Assembly (NCBI RefSeq): GCF_900156895.1
Contig: NZ_FTPD01000023.1
Coordinates: 477,010 to 541,009 of the forward strand
DNA: 64,000 nt
Origin: Mesorhizobium prunaredense
GTDB lineage: Bacteria; Pseudomonadota; Alphaproteobacteria; Rhizobiales; Rhizobiaceae
Reading direction: 5' to 3'
This document shows, piece after piece, positions 1 through 7,921 of this stretch; positions within the stretch are counted from its first letter, which is position 1, and every line of letters starts with the position of its first letter. The notes under the pieces are model-generated. The model ran no database searches and was not told where the DNA came from. It saw only the letters and a list, made by a program, of their open reading frames with translations. The position numbers and the translations under genes are program-made.

Positions 1-617
1 TGTCGCGTTCGCCAGAACTGTTTTTCGAGATCGACGCCGCAGGCATGATCGAGACGCATCCGATGAAGGGCACCGCCCCGCGTGGCGCGACCAAGGCGGA
101 GGACAAGCGGCTGAAGGCGTTCTTGCTCAATGACGAGAAGAACCAGGCTGAGAACCGGATGATCGTCGATCTCCTGCGCAACGACATTTCGCTGATCAGC
201 GAAGTCGGCACGCTGGAGGTGCCGGAGCTTTTCCGCATCGAGAGCTACCCGACCGTCCACCAGATGGTGAGCCGCGTGCGGGCCAAGCTGTTGCCCGACC
301 TCACCATCCGCCGGATATTCGCTGCGCTGTTTCCATGCGGATCGATCACCGGCGCCCCAAAAATCCGCGCCATGGAAATCCTGCACGATCTGGAAGCCAC
401 GCCGCGCGACGTCTATTGCGGCGCCATCGGCTGGATCGCGCCCGGCGGCACGATGCGCTTTTCGGTGGCGATCCGCACCATATCGCTCTTTTCCAGCGGC
501 GAGGCCGTCTACAATGTCGGCGGCGGCGTCGTCTTCGATTCGACGGCCGAGGAGGAGTATCAGGAGTGCCTGCTGAAAGCGCGCTACGCGACGGGAACAC
601 CGCCGATTTCGAGCTGA
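1..617 (+). CDS. pabB: Aminodeoxychorismate synthase component I, C-terminal part (5' end outside window)
   Basis: This is the last 204 residues of a chorismate-binding enzyme that aminates chorismate to 4-amino-4-deoxychorismate for p-aminobenzoate and folate synthesis. The frame is already open at the first bases. The family hallmarks are visible: the SPELFFE strand, the MKGTAPRG loop, ENRMIVDLLRND, and CGSITGAPKIRAMEI followed by YCGAIGW, which form the chorismate and Mg2+ site. The last 52 bases overlap pabC in another frame, so the two genes are probably translationally coupled. Anthranilate synthase component I (TrpE) has the same fold, but the adjoining aminodeoxychorismate lyase gene favours PabB. 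Confidence 0.9.
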   Translation, partial: SRSPELFFEIDAAGMIETHPMKGTAPRGATKAEDKRLKAFLLNDEKNQAENRMIVDLLRNDISLISEVGTLEVPELFRIESYPTVHQMVSRVRAKLLPDLTIRRIFAALFPCGSITGAPKIRAMEILHDLEATPRDVYCGAIGWIAPGGTMRFSVAIRTISLFSSGEAVYNVGGGVVFDSTAEEEYQECLLKARYATGTPPISS

Positions 618-1228
618 TCGAAACCATGCGCTGGCAGCCGGGCCAGGGCTTCCTGCGTTTCGACCGCCATTTGGCACGCCTTTATGGCTCGGCGGCCGAA
701 CTGGGTTTTGCCTGCGATCCGCAGAAGGTCGGCGAGATGCTCAGGAACGCCGTCGACCGGCCGGACATAGCCTTGCGCACACGCCTGGTCCTGTCGCGCA
801 GCGGCAAGGTGACGGTCTCGGCGCTGCCTTATGAGCCGCACGCAGCCGACAAGGTCTGGAGGCTGCAACTGGCGCGGGTGCGGCTTCAATCAAGCGACAC
901 GCTGCTGCGCCACAAGACGAGCCGCCGCGACATCTATCAGCGGGCGCGCGCCGAATATCTGATCAGCCGGGCCGACGAGGTTCTGCTGGCCAACGAGCGT
1001 GGCGAACTCTGTGAGGGCACGATCACCAATCTGTTTGCCGATTTCGGCGACGGCGCGCTGGCAACACCGCGGCTCGATTGCGGCTTGCTGCCTGGCGTCT
1101 TGCGCGGCGAATTGCTGGATGAAGGCCGCGCCCGCGAAGCAATCTACAGCCTGGACGATCTGAAGTCGGCCAAAGCGCTGTTCGTCGGCAATTCGCTGCG
1201 CGGACTGATCCCGGCGCGGCTTGGCTGA
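566..1228 (+). CDS. pabC: Aminodeoxychorismate lyase-like class IV aminotransferase (PabC), GTG start
   Basis: This PLP-dependent class IV aminotransferase fold protein (220 residues) would convert aminodeoxychorismate to p-aminobenzoate and pyruvate. It shows ELIETMRW near the start, FRFDRHLARL-like and HKTSRRDIYQRA segments, and NERGELCEGTITNLF, the typical class IV signature; the PLP lysine is in HKTSRR. No ATG suits the family's N-terminus. I chose the GTG at 566 because a purine-rich GGAGGAG (551-557) lies about 8 bases upstream and the first residues then match the family length. The gene starts inside pabB, so 52 bases are read in two frames. Confidence 0.85.
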   Translation: MPAESALRDGNTADFELIETMRWQPGQGFLRFDRHLARLYGSAAELGFACDPQKVGEMLRNAVDRPDIALRTRLVLSRSGKVTVSALPYEPHAADKVWRLQLARVRLQSSDTLLRHKTSRRDIYQRARAEYLISRADEVLLANERGELCEGTITNLFADFGDGALATPRLDCGLLPGVLRGELLDEGRAREAIYSLDDLKSAKALFVGNSLRGLIPARLG

Positions 1229-1290
1229 AACGCAATCGAAGTCAGCGGACGACGCTACCCATGGTTGTGCACTCTTGAGTTGTAAGAGAT

Positions 1291-1322
1291 GCGTCCGGCC
1301 CGGGAAAGAATGGGCCGGACGC
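1291..1322. terminator. 11-bp perfect hairpin between pabC and the convergent aztD remnant
   Basis: GCGTCCGGCCC (1291-1301) is exactly complementary to 1312-1322 with a 10-base loop. It lies between two convergent reading frames, where a bidirectional terminator is expected, but no run of T follows on either strand, so termination is only plausible. Confidence 0.4.
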
Positions 1323-1346
1323 GTGGCAGCCGCTTGGGAGGAGCGA

Positions 1347-2063
1347 CTATTCGCCTGCGTGGATCTGACCGGAGCCGCCGACGGAAACGATGTTGAAGGG
1401 CTTGCCTTCGACGGCAATGTCGCCGGTTTTCTCGAACGACGTCGCGTCGACGAGATGCAGCACACCTTGCAGGGGATCAGTGACCACGATCTTGTCGCCG
1501 GCGACCGCGACACGCGGCCTCGGATCGTTCCAGTGACCGTCCATCGAATAGGGGTCGGTCAGCTTGAGCGAGTTTGCGATCTCCCCCTTCACCACGTCGA
1601 GTTGGTGAAGCTGGCCGTCCTCGGTGAAGACGTAGGCGAACTTGGCACGAACGGAGTTGATCGCGAAATGCACGCGGCGCGTCGGAAGGTTGATCAGCCG
1701 GAATGCGTCGCTCTCGATCGTCGGATCGATCAGCACCACCTTGTCGGCGCCGTAGTTGCCGAGGAAATATTGCAGGCCTCGGCCGCCGATCAGCGTCGTC
1801 GTTTTGCCATCCGGCAGGCTGTCGGCATAGGGCAGATGACGGATCGCCGGGCTGCCGTCGCCATGGCTGACGACAAGCAGGCCGGTGGCGCAGGCGAAAG
1901 CCAGGATATTGCCGGAAGACGCCTCGCCGTGGAGGTCTGGGCAGGCGTGGATGCCGCCGATCGGCGCGCCGGCTTTGTCAGCGACCCTGATGCCGACCGG
2001 GAGCTCGTCCGGCTTTTCCCGGTTCGGCTCCGAGGGCGATAATCCGCTGAACGGGTTGGCGCA
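1347..2063 (-). pseudogene. 5'-truncated AztD-like periplasmic zinc metallochaperone remnant
   Basis: Read on the minus strand, an open frame from 2063 to 1347 (238 residues) matches the C-terminal half of AztD, the beta-propeller metallochaperone that passes zinc to the AztABC importer. Recognisable segments are PDELPVGIRVAD, HACPDLHGEASS, GGRGLQYFLGNYGADKVVLIDP, LPTRRVHF, AYVFTEDGQLHQLDV, DPYSMDGHWNDPRPRVAV and the terminal VSVGGSGQIH. The frame is blocked by TGA at 2064-2066 directly upstream, and what precedes SEPNREKP no longer looks like AztD. The signal peptide, metal-binding N-terminus and about half the propeller are missing, and no aztABC genes are nearby. I read it as a decayed copy; an unusual internal start cannot be excluded. 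No residue run quoted here proves loss of function in itself. Confidence 0.7.
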
Positions 2064-2327
2064 TCACCCCGGCCGGGCAACGCTCGCCGCATCTTTGGCC
2101 GCGCAACCGCCGGCGCTCGACTTTGCCCAACGCGACTACAAGGTCGTGACGGCCACGATCGGCTGGTCGTCCTCCTTAACCACATGACGAATGCGGCGTA
2201 GCTCGCGGCTTTTCGCTGGTTTATGACAATGATCTGTGGTTGTAGCGCGTGGCGGTCGGGCAAAAAAATGCTCCGCTTTGCGTCTGTTTGCCCGGCTTTC
2301 AGCCTATCTGAGGGAGTAATCGATAAA

Positions 2328-3773
2328 ATGGCGAATGAAAACTGGCCCGTTTACGGTGAGATCACCGGCCCTGTCGTGATGATCGGCTTCGGCTCGATCG
2401 GACGGGGAACGCTGCCGCTGATCGAGCGCCATTTCAAGTTCGACAAGTCGCGCATGACGGTCATCGACCCACGCGATACCGACCGCAAGCTGCTCGATGA
2501 GCGCGATATCACCTTCATCCAGGACGCGGTGACCAGCAAGAACTACAAGAAGCTTTTGACGCCGCTGCTGACCAAAGGCGGTGGCCAAGGCTTTTGCGTC
2601 AACCTGTCGGTCGACACCGGCTCGGTGGATTTGATGCGGCTCTGTCGCAAGCTGGGTGTGCTTTACATCGACACCGTCGTCGAGCCATGGCTCGGCTTCT
2701 ATTTCGACACCAAGGCCGACACTGGCAGCCGCACCAATTATGCGCTGCGCGAATCCATGATCGAAGAAAAGCGCGCGCACCCCGGCGGGGCGACCGCAAT
2801 CTCCACCTGCGGCGCCAACCCAGGCATGGTCTCGTGGTTCGTCAAGCAAGCGCTGGTCAACCTCGCCAACGATCTTGGCCTCGAGTTCTCGGAACCCGCG
2901 CAGCACGATCGCGAAGCTTGGGCCAGGCTGATGAAGAAGGCCGGCGTCAAGGGTATCCACATCGCCGAGCGCGACACACAGCGCACCAAGAAGCCGAAGC
3001 CGATGAACGTGTTCTGGAATACCTGGTCGGTCGAAGGCTTCATCTCGGAAGGGCTTCAACCGGCCGAGCTCGGCTGGGGCACGCATGAGAAATGGATGCC
3101 GAAGAACGGCAAGAAGCACAAGCATGGCTCAAGGGCCGCAATCTATCTGGAGCAGCCGGGCGCCAACACGCGTGTGCGCAGCTGGTGCCCGACGCCGGGC
3201 CCGCAATATGGCTTCCTGGTGACGCACAACGAGTCGATCTCGATCGCCGACTTCTTCACCGTGCGCGGCAAGAAGGGCAAGGTCCAATATCGCCCGACCT
3301 GTCACTACGCCTACCATCCCTGCAACGACGCCGTGCTGTCGCTGCACGAAATGTTCGGCGCCGCCGGCAAGGCCCAACCGGTGCATCACGTGCTCGATGA
3401 AAACGAACTGGTCGACGGTGTCGACGAGCTCGGCGTGCTGCTCTACGGCCACGACAAGAACGCCTATTGGTACGGCTCGCAGCTGTCGCTGGCGGAGGCG
3501 CGCAAGCTGGCGCCTTATCAGAACGCCACGGGCATGCAGGTCACGTCGGCGGTGCTGGCGGGCATGGCCTGGGCGCTGGAAAATCCCGAGGCCGGCATCG
3601 TCGAGGCGGACGAGATGGACTACAGGCGCTGCCTGGAAGTGCAGTCGCCCTATCTCGGGCCGATCAAGGGCTACTACACCGACTGGACGCCGCTCGACAA
3701 CCGCCCTGGGCTGTTCCCGGAAGACCTCGACAAAAACGACCCATGGCAATTCCGCAACATCCTCGTTCGATAG
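2328..3773 (+). CDS. hss: Homospermidine synthase
   Basis: Cytosolic NAD-dependent enzyme that makes sym-homospermidine from two putrescines (or spermidine plus putrescine); homospermidine is the main long polyamine of rhizobia. The 481-residue length is normal. A Rossmann motif VVMIGFGSIGRG sits near residue 16, and the family-typical segments TVIDPRDTDRKLL, ISTCGANPGMVSWFVKQAL and NENWPVYG are clear. I chose ATG 2328 over the upstream in-frame ATG at 2223 because a good ribosome site (GAGGGAG) precedes it and the family starts with MANENWPVYG. The gene stands alone. The last bases including the stop codon are duplicated just downstream (see repeat). Confidence 0.95.
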   Translation: MANENWPVYGEITGPVVMIGFGSIGRGTLPLIERHFKFDKSRMTVIDPRDTDRKLLDERDITFIQDAVTSKNYKKLLTPLLTKGGGQGFCVNLSVDTGSVDLMRLCRKLGVLYIDTVVEPWLGFYFDTKADTGSRTNYALRESMIEEKRAHPGGATAISTCGANPGMVSWFVKQALVNLANDLGLEFSEPAQHDREAWARLMKKAGVKGIHIAERDTQRTKKPKPMNVFWNTWSVEGFISEGLQPAELGWGTHEKWMPKNGKKHKHGSRAAIYLEQPGANTRVRSWCPTPGPQYGFLVTHNESISIADFFTVRGKKGKVQYRPTCHYAYHPCNDAVLSLHEMFGAAGKAQPVHHVLDENELVDGVDELGVLLYGHDKNAYWYGSQLSLAEARKLAPYQNATGMQVTSAVLAGMAWALENPEAGIVEADEMDYRRCLEVQSPYLGPIKGYYTDWTPLDNRPGLFPEDLDKNDPWQFRNILVR

Positions 3774-3794
3774 TTCAGCATCCTCGTTCGATAG
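3758..3794 (+). repeat. Tandem 16-bp direct repeat spanning the hss stop codon
   Basis: CATCCTCGTTCGATAG occurs at 3758-3773, where it encodes the final residues and stop of hss, and again exactly at 3779-3794, 21 bases apart. It looks like a recent slippage duplication of the gene's 3' tip. Confidence 0.9.
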
Positions 3795-3907
3795 CAATGT
3801 CTCACTGCCTTGCAATCGTCTGGAAATCGGGCGATTGAAGGAAGGCGGCCTGGAGCGACGTGCATCCATTTGGACGCACAAAGTACGCTCTGGCGGTTTG
3901 AGTTTAC

Positions 3908-3952
3908 GCATCGTGCTTTCCGAAAAATCGCATCGATTTTCGGGCCAATGCG
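3908..3952. repeat. Mesorhizobium-type intergenic palindromic repeat
   Basis: The block begins GCAT and ends ATGC and is centred on a near-perfect inverted repeat, CCGAAAAATCG then CGATTTTCGG. Related CCGATTTTCGG-type palindromes occur at 25118-25181 and 28207-28236. It sits just upstream of the Omp10-like gene and could form a stem in its leader. Confidence 0.6.
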
Positions 3953-3968
3953 AGAGGAGAGGATCTTG

Positions 3969-4343
3969 ATGATGACGATTGCGCGCAAATTGCTTTCGGC
4001 CGGCATTGTCGCGGCCGCTGCCGCCTTGGCGGCGTGCACCACCGCCGGCCCGGGCGGGCCGCCACTGGCCACGCGGAGTCCGGTCGAAGGCTCATGGATC
4101 GACGCGCAAGGCACGGGCCTGTCGACCTTCGCCGGCGGCAGCTTCAAGACCGTCGCGACCGACACCGGCCAGAAGCTTGCCGACGGCAGCTACGCCATGA
4201 CCGGCGGCACCTCGGTCCAAATCCAGGGCACTTCGCTGATCCGCCAGACGCCGATCAGCTTCAACTGCTTGTTGATCTCCACCTCGCAGCTTAATTGCAC
4301 CAGCGTGAGCGGGCAGAACTTTGTGCTGACGCGACGCACCTGA
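3969..4343 (+). CDS. omp10: Omp10-like outer membrane lipoprotein
   Basis: Small secreted lipoprotein of 124 residues. A charged start (MMTIARK), a hydrophobic alanine-rich stretch and the lipobox LAAC (Cys about residue 22) mark signal peptidase II processing and lipidation. The mature part has the features of Brucella Omp10: EGSWIDAQG, SFNCLLISTSQLNCTS with two cysteines, and a C-terminal NFVLTRR; it belongs to the small beta-barrel inhibitor-like fold proposed for that family. A GAGAGGAG ribosome site lies ahead of two adjacent ATGs (3969, 3972). A strong intrinsic terminator follows, so it is a single-gene transcript. Its molecular role is unknown. Confidence 0.8.
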   Translation: MMTIARKLLSAGIVAAAAALAACTTAGPGGPPLATRSPVEGSWIDAQGTGLSTFAGGSFKTVATDTGQKLADGSYAMTGGTSVQIQGTSLIRQTPISFNCLLISTSQLNCTSVSGQNFVLTRRT

Positions 4344-4369
4344 GCCCATACTGAACTGCTTTTGCAAAG

Positions 4370-4399
4370 GGACGGCGGCTTGAGGCCGCCGTCCTTTTT
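4370..4399 (+). terminator. Rho-independent terminator after omp10
   Basis: A 10-bp GC-rich stem (4370-4379 with 4385-4394, loop TTGAG) is followed by five T. It ends the lipoprotein transcript. Confidence 0.9.
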
Positions 4400-4523
4400 G
4401 TGCCGGCAAAGCTGGGCCCGATTCCGCTTGCATCGGCTAAAACGCGATGTGAACATGGGCGAAAAGCTGGCGGTTATGTTCCAGTCAAGCAGGGGCGTTA
4501 AACAGGTCATCAGGGAGACGAAG

Positions 4524-6560
4524 ATGAAGAAGATCGCCGCCATTGCCGCCCTGTCGGCGTCGACGCTTGGCCTGTCGACCGGCATGTCCTTTGCCGACTA
4601 CACGCTGAACATCCTGCACATCAACGACTGGCACAGCCGTATCGAAAGCAACAACAAATATGAATCGACCTGCTCGGCCGAAGAGGAGACCAAGGGCGAG
4701 TGCACCGGCGGCGCGGCGCGGCTGATCACGGCGATCGCCCAGGAGCGCAAGAAGCTGGAAGGCCAAAACGTGCTGCTGCTCAGCGCCGGCGACAATTTCC
4801 AGGGTTCGCTCTTCTACATCACCTACAAGGGCAAGACCGAAGGCGAATTCCTCAACCAGATGGAATTCGACGCCATGGCGGTCGGCAATCACGAGTTCGA
4901 CGATGGCGAGGCGGCGCTGGCGCCGTTCCTGGATATGATCAAGTTTCCGGTGCTCGGCGCCAATGTGAAGGCCAACGCGCAATCCAGGCTCGGTGACCGC
5001 GTGAAACCGTCTGTTGTGATCGAGGTCGGCGGCCAGAAGATCGGCGTCATCGGCGCGGTCACCAACGACACGCCGGAGCTCGCTTCGCCAGGCCCTGCCG
5101 TCACGATCGAGGACGACGTCAAGTTGATCACATCAGAGGTCGAGAGGCTGAAGGGAGAAGGCGTCAACAAGATCATCGCGGTCACCCATATCGGCTACAA
5201 GCGAGAGCGCGACGTCATCGCCAAGATCCCGGGTATCGACGTGGTGGTTGGCGGCCACAGCCATTCGCTGCTGTCCAACACCGACCCCAAGGCTGAAGGC
5301 CCCTACCCGACGATGGTCGACAATCCGGACGGCTACAAGGTGCCGGTCGTCCAGGCGGCGTCCTATTCGAAATATCTCGGCGAGTTCAAGGTCGTGTTCG
5401 ATGACAACGGTGTCGTCAAGCAAGCCAGCGGCGACCCGATCCACCTCGACAAATCGATCACGCCAGACCCCGCCGTGCTTGCCCGCATCAAGGAGCTCGG
5501 CGCGCCGATCGAGGCGTTGAAGAACCAGGAGGTCGCCGAAACCACCAAGGCGATCGACGGCAGCCGTGAGAACTGCCGCACCCGCGAGTGCGAGATGGGC
5601 AATCTCGTCTCCGATGCCGTCCTCGACCGCGTCAAGGACCAGGGTGTCGAGATCGTCATCACGAATGGCGGTGGCCTGCGTGCTTCGATCGACCAGGGCA
5701 CTGTCACCATGGGCGAGGTGCTGAACGTGCTGCCATTCCAGAACACAGTGGCGACCTTCCAGATTTCCGGCAAGGATCTGGTCGCCGGGCTGGAGAACGG
5801 TCTCAGCCAGATCGAGGACGGCGCCGGACGCTTCCCGCAGGTTGCCGGCCTGAAGTATTCATTCGACAAATCGGCCACCGCGAATGCCGGGCGCGTCAAG
5901 TCGGTCGAGGTCATGCAAGGCGGCGCGTGGACGCCGATCAATCCGGACAAGGATTACCTGGTCGCCACCAACAACTATGTGCGCCAGGGCGGCGACGGCT
6001 ACAAGGTCTTTGCCGACAAGGCCAGGAACGCCTACGATTACGGTCCGGGCCTCGAACAGGTGGTCGCCGATTATCTCGACGCGCATCGGCCCTATACGCC
6101 GAAGCTCGATGGCCGCATTACCGAAATCACGGCCGCCGCCGCGGCGGAACCGGCGCAGGAATCGGCCCAGAAACCGGCGAAGCCGGGCGAGGCTCCCGCT
6201 CCGGCCGAGCCCGCAAAACCAGCAGAAACGGCTCCAGCCGCAACTGCGGAGCCGGCGATGCCCGAACCGCCGGCCGGTTCGGACGATATTGCCACGACAC
6301 CGCCAGCCGTGCCGGCGGAACCCGCCCCGGCTTCTCCGGCACCTGCCGAGCCAGCCAAGCCAGCCGAGGCTGTGCCTGCCGAGCCGGCAAAGCCGGCCGA
6401 AAGCAGCCATGTGATCGTTGCCGGCGACACCTATTGGGATTTGGCGGAAAAGGCCTATGGCGATGGCGCCAAGTGGAAAACGATTTCCGACGCCAACAAG
6501 GACTACGAGCCGCGCCGCCTTCCCGTCGGCGCAACCTTGACCATCCCGGCCGCAAACTGA
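4524..6560 (+). CDS. Secreted 5'-nucleotidase/2',3'-cyclic phosphodiesterase-family phosphoesterase with C-terminal LysM domain
   Basis: Periplasmic metallophosphoesterase of 678 residues, probably dephosphorylating nucleotides so that phosphate and nucleosides can be taken up. Residues 1-24 form a Sec signal peptide ending SFA. The calcineurin-like catalytic domain follows, with HINDWH (about 32-37), GDNFQG, GNHEFDDG, THIGYKRE and GGHSH supplying the two-metal ligands. Next is the 5'-nucleotidase C-terminal substrate domain (ITNGGGLRASI, LPFQNTVATF, ATNNYVRQGGDGY). A long Pro/Ala/Glu-rich linker (about residues 535-625) leads to a LysM module (HVIVAGDTYWDLAEKAYG) that should bind peptidoglycan. 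ATG 4524 has a GGGAG site. A terminator precedes and follows, so it is monocistronic. Confidence 0.88.
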   Translation: MKKIAAIAALSASTLGLSTGMSFADYTLNILHINDWHSRIESNNKYESTCSAEEETKGECTGGAARLITAIAQERKKLEGQNVLLLSAGDNFQGSLFYITYKGKTEGEFLNQMEFDAMAVGNHEFDDGEAALAPFLDMIKFPVLGANVKANAQSRLGDRVKPSVVIEVGGQKIGVIGAVTNDTPELASPGPAVTIEDDVKLITSEVERLKGEGVNKIIAVTHIGYKRERDVIAKIPGIDVVVGGHSHSLLSNTDPKAEGPYPTMVDNPDGYKVPVVQAASYSKYLGEFKVVFDDNGVVKQASGDPIHLDKSITPDPAVLARIKELGAPIEALKNQEVAETTKAIDGSRENCRTRECEMGNLVSDAVLDRVKDQGVEIVITNGGGLRASIDQGTVTMGEVLNVLPFQNTVATFQISGKDLVAGLENGLSQIEDGAGRFPQVAGLKYSFDKSATANAGRVKSVEVMQGGAWTPINPDKDYLVATNNYVRQGGDGYKVFADKARNAYDYGPGLEQVVADYLDAHRPYTPKLDGRITEITAAAAAEPAQESAQKPAKPGEAPAPAEPAKPAETAPAATAEPAMPEPPAGSDDIATTPPAVPAEPAPASPAPAEPAKPAEAVPAEPAKPAESSHVIVAGDTYWDLAEKAYGDGAKWKTISDANKDYEPRRLPVGATLTIPAAN

Positions 6561-6583
6561 ATTCTTCTGTCATTGTTGGAAGA

Positions 6584-6610
6584 CCCGTCCGGCAAACCGG
6601 GCGGGTTTTT
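6584..6610 (+). terminator. Rho-independent terminator after the nucleotidase gene
   Basis: CCCGTCCGG (6584-6592) pairs with 6597-6605 with one G-T wobble and a CAAA loop, followed by five T. Confidence 0.85.
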
Positions 6611-6707
6611 CTGCTTTAGCCTCCCAAGCTAAGATAAGGTGCGGCCAGACGCTGCATTGAAAACCGGTGCGGCATCGCTAGTTTCGCGCGGTGTCCGGAG
6701 ATCCCTT

Positions 6708-7772
6708 ATGACGCCTTCCAACCCTGCCGATCCCAAGGCCGCGAAGGTCCTCGGCCCGCTGCCGGCAGGACAGCCGCCGGTCGGGGCGGGCAGGATCGGC
6801 GTCATGCTGGTTAATCTCGGCACGCCCGACGGCACCGAATTCAAGCCGATGTGGCGCTATCTCAGGGAATTCCTGTCCGATCCGCGCGTCATCGAGCTCA
6901 ACAAGGCGATCTGGTACCCGATCCTCTACGGGCTGGTTCTCACCACACGGCCGAAGAAGTCGGGCGCCAATTATGCCAGGATCTGGAACCGGCAGCGTAA
7001 CGAGTCGCCGCTGCGCACCTACACCCGCGCTCAGAGCGAAAAGCTGGCCGAGGCGCTGCGCGACCTGTCCGGCGTCAGCGTCGCCTGGGCAATGCGTTAC
7101 GGCAATCCTTCGACCGAGAGCGTCGCCAAAGGGCTGGTCGCGCAGGGCTGCGACCGCATTCTGTCTTTTCCGCTTTATCCGCAATATTCCGCGACCACCA
7201 CCGCGACCGCCAACGACCAGCTGTTTCGCGCGCTGATGAAGATGCGCCGCGCCCCGGCGATCCGCAGCGTGCCGCCCTACTATGCCGAACCGGTTTATAT
7301 CGAGGCGCTTGCCCGTTCGATCGAGCGCCATCTGGCGACGCTCGATTTCGAGCCGGAAGTGGTCATCGCCTCCTATCACGGCATTCCGAAATCCTATTCC
7401 GACAAGGGCGACCCCTATCAGGCCCATTGCCTGGAGACGACCCGGCTGCTGCGTGAAAAGCTCGGCTGGGATGAGAAGAAGCTGATCACCACGTTCCAGT
7501 CGCGCTTCGGTGCGCAGGAATGGCTGCAGCCTTACACCGACGAGACGGTCGAGAAATTGCCCGCAGAAGGCGTGAGATCGATCGCCGTCGTCAATCCGGG
7601 CTTTTCTGTCGACTGCATCGAGACGCTGGACGAGATCGGCAGGGAGGCGGCCGAGACCTTCCATCATTCCGGCGGCGAGAAGTTCGCGCATATTCCCTGC
7701 CTCAACGACAGTGCCGAGGGCATGGCGGTGATCGAGGCGATGGTGCGGCGCGAACTGTCGGGATGGGTGTGA
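6708..7772 (+). CDS. hemH: Ferrochelatase
   Basis: Inserts ferrous iron into protoporphyrin IX in the last step of haem synthesis, at the inner face of the cytoplasmic membrane. The 354-residue length is typical. The family signatures are GVMLVNLGTPD, FLSDPRVIEL, RYGNPST, FPLYPQYSATT, and SYHGIPKSYSDKGDPY with the catalytic His at about residue 224; SRFGAQEWLQPYTD follows. ATG 6708 gives the usual alphaproteobacterial N-terminal extension before VGAGRIGV; its ribosome site (CGGAGAT) is modest, and an earlier in-frame start at 6639 seems too long. It is unlinked to other haem genes here. Confidence 0.95.
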   Translation: MTPSNPADPKAAKVLGPLPAGQPPVGAGRIGVMLVNLGTPDGTEFKPMWRYLREFLSDPRVIELNKAIWYPILYGLVLTTRPKKSGANYARIWNRQRNESPLRTYTRAQSEKLAEALRDLSGVSVAWAMRYGNPSTESVAKGLVAQGCDRILSFPLYPQYSATTTATANDQLFRALMKMRRAPAIRSVPPYYAEPVYIEALARSIERHLATLDFEPEVVIASYHGIPKSYSDKGDPYQAHCLETTRLLREKLGWDEKKLITTFQSRFGAQEWLQPYTDETVEKLPAEGVRSIAVVNPGFSVDCIETLDEIGREAAETFHHSGGEKFAHIPCLNDSAEGMAVIEAMVRRELSGWV

Positions 7773-7852
7773 AGCGGATACAATCGAGCACCGCTAACCG
7801 GCTTTCTATGCACTGGTTATCCACTATCACCTGATTGTAACGTTCCTGAAAC

Positions 7853-7864
7853 ACACTTAAGTGT
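7853..7864. promoter_or_regulatory. 12-bp perfect palindrome upstream of the SPFH/nfeD pair
   Basis: ACACTTAAGTGT (7853-7864) lies 58 bases before the qmcA-like start. It could be an operator, but nothing identifies the protein that would bind it. Confidence 0.25.
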
Positions 7865-7921
7865 TTGGTGAAGTCGGTCGCGTTGAAACATTTCCGTGGC
7901 CGGCATCTGAGGGAGAGCCAA

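Noticed and set aside
2064..2327. Riboswitch or leader upstream of hss
   Set aside because: No conserved aptamer pattern or terminator hairpin was seen; only an ordinary ribosome site.
5588..6619. 343-residue alternative-frame ORF inside the nucleotidase gene
   Set aside because: Same-strand frame shadow over the Pro/Ala-rich linker; arginine-rich nonsense.
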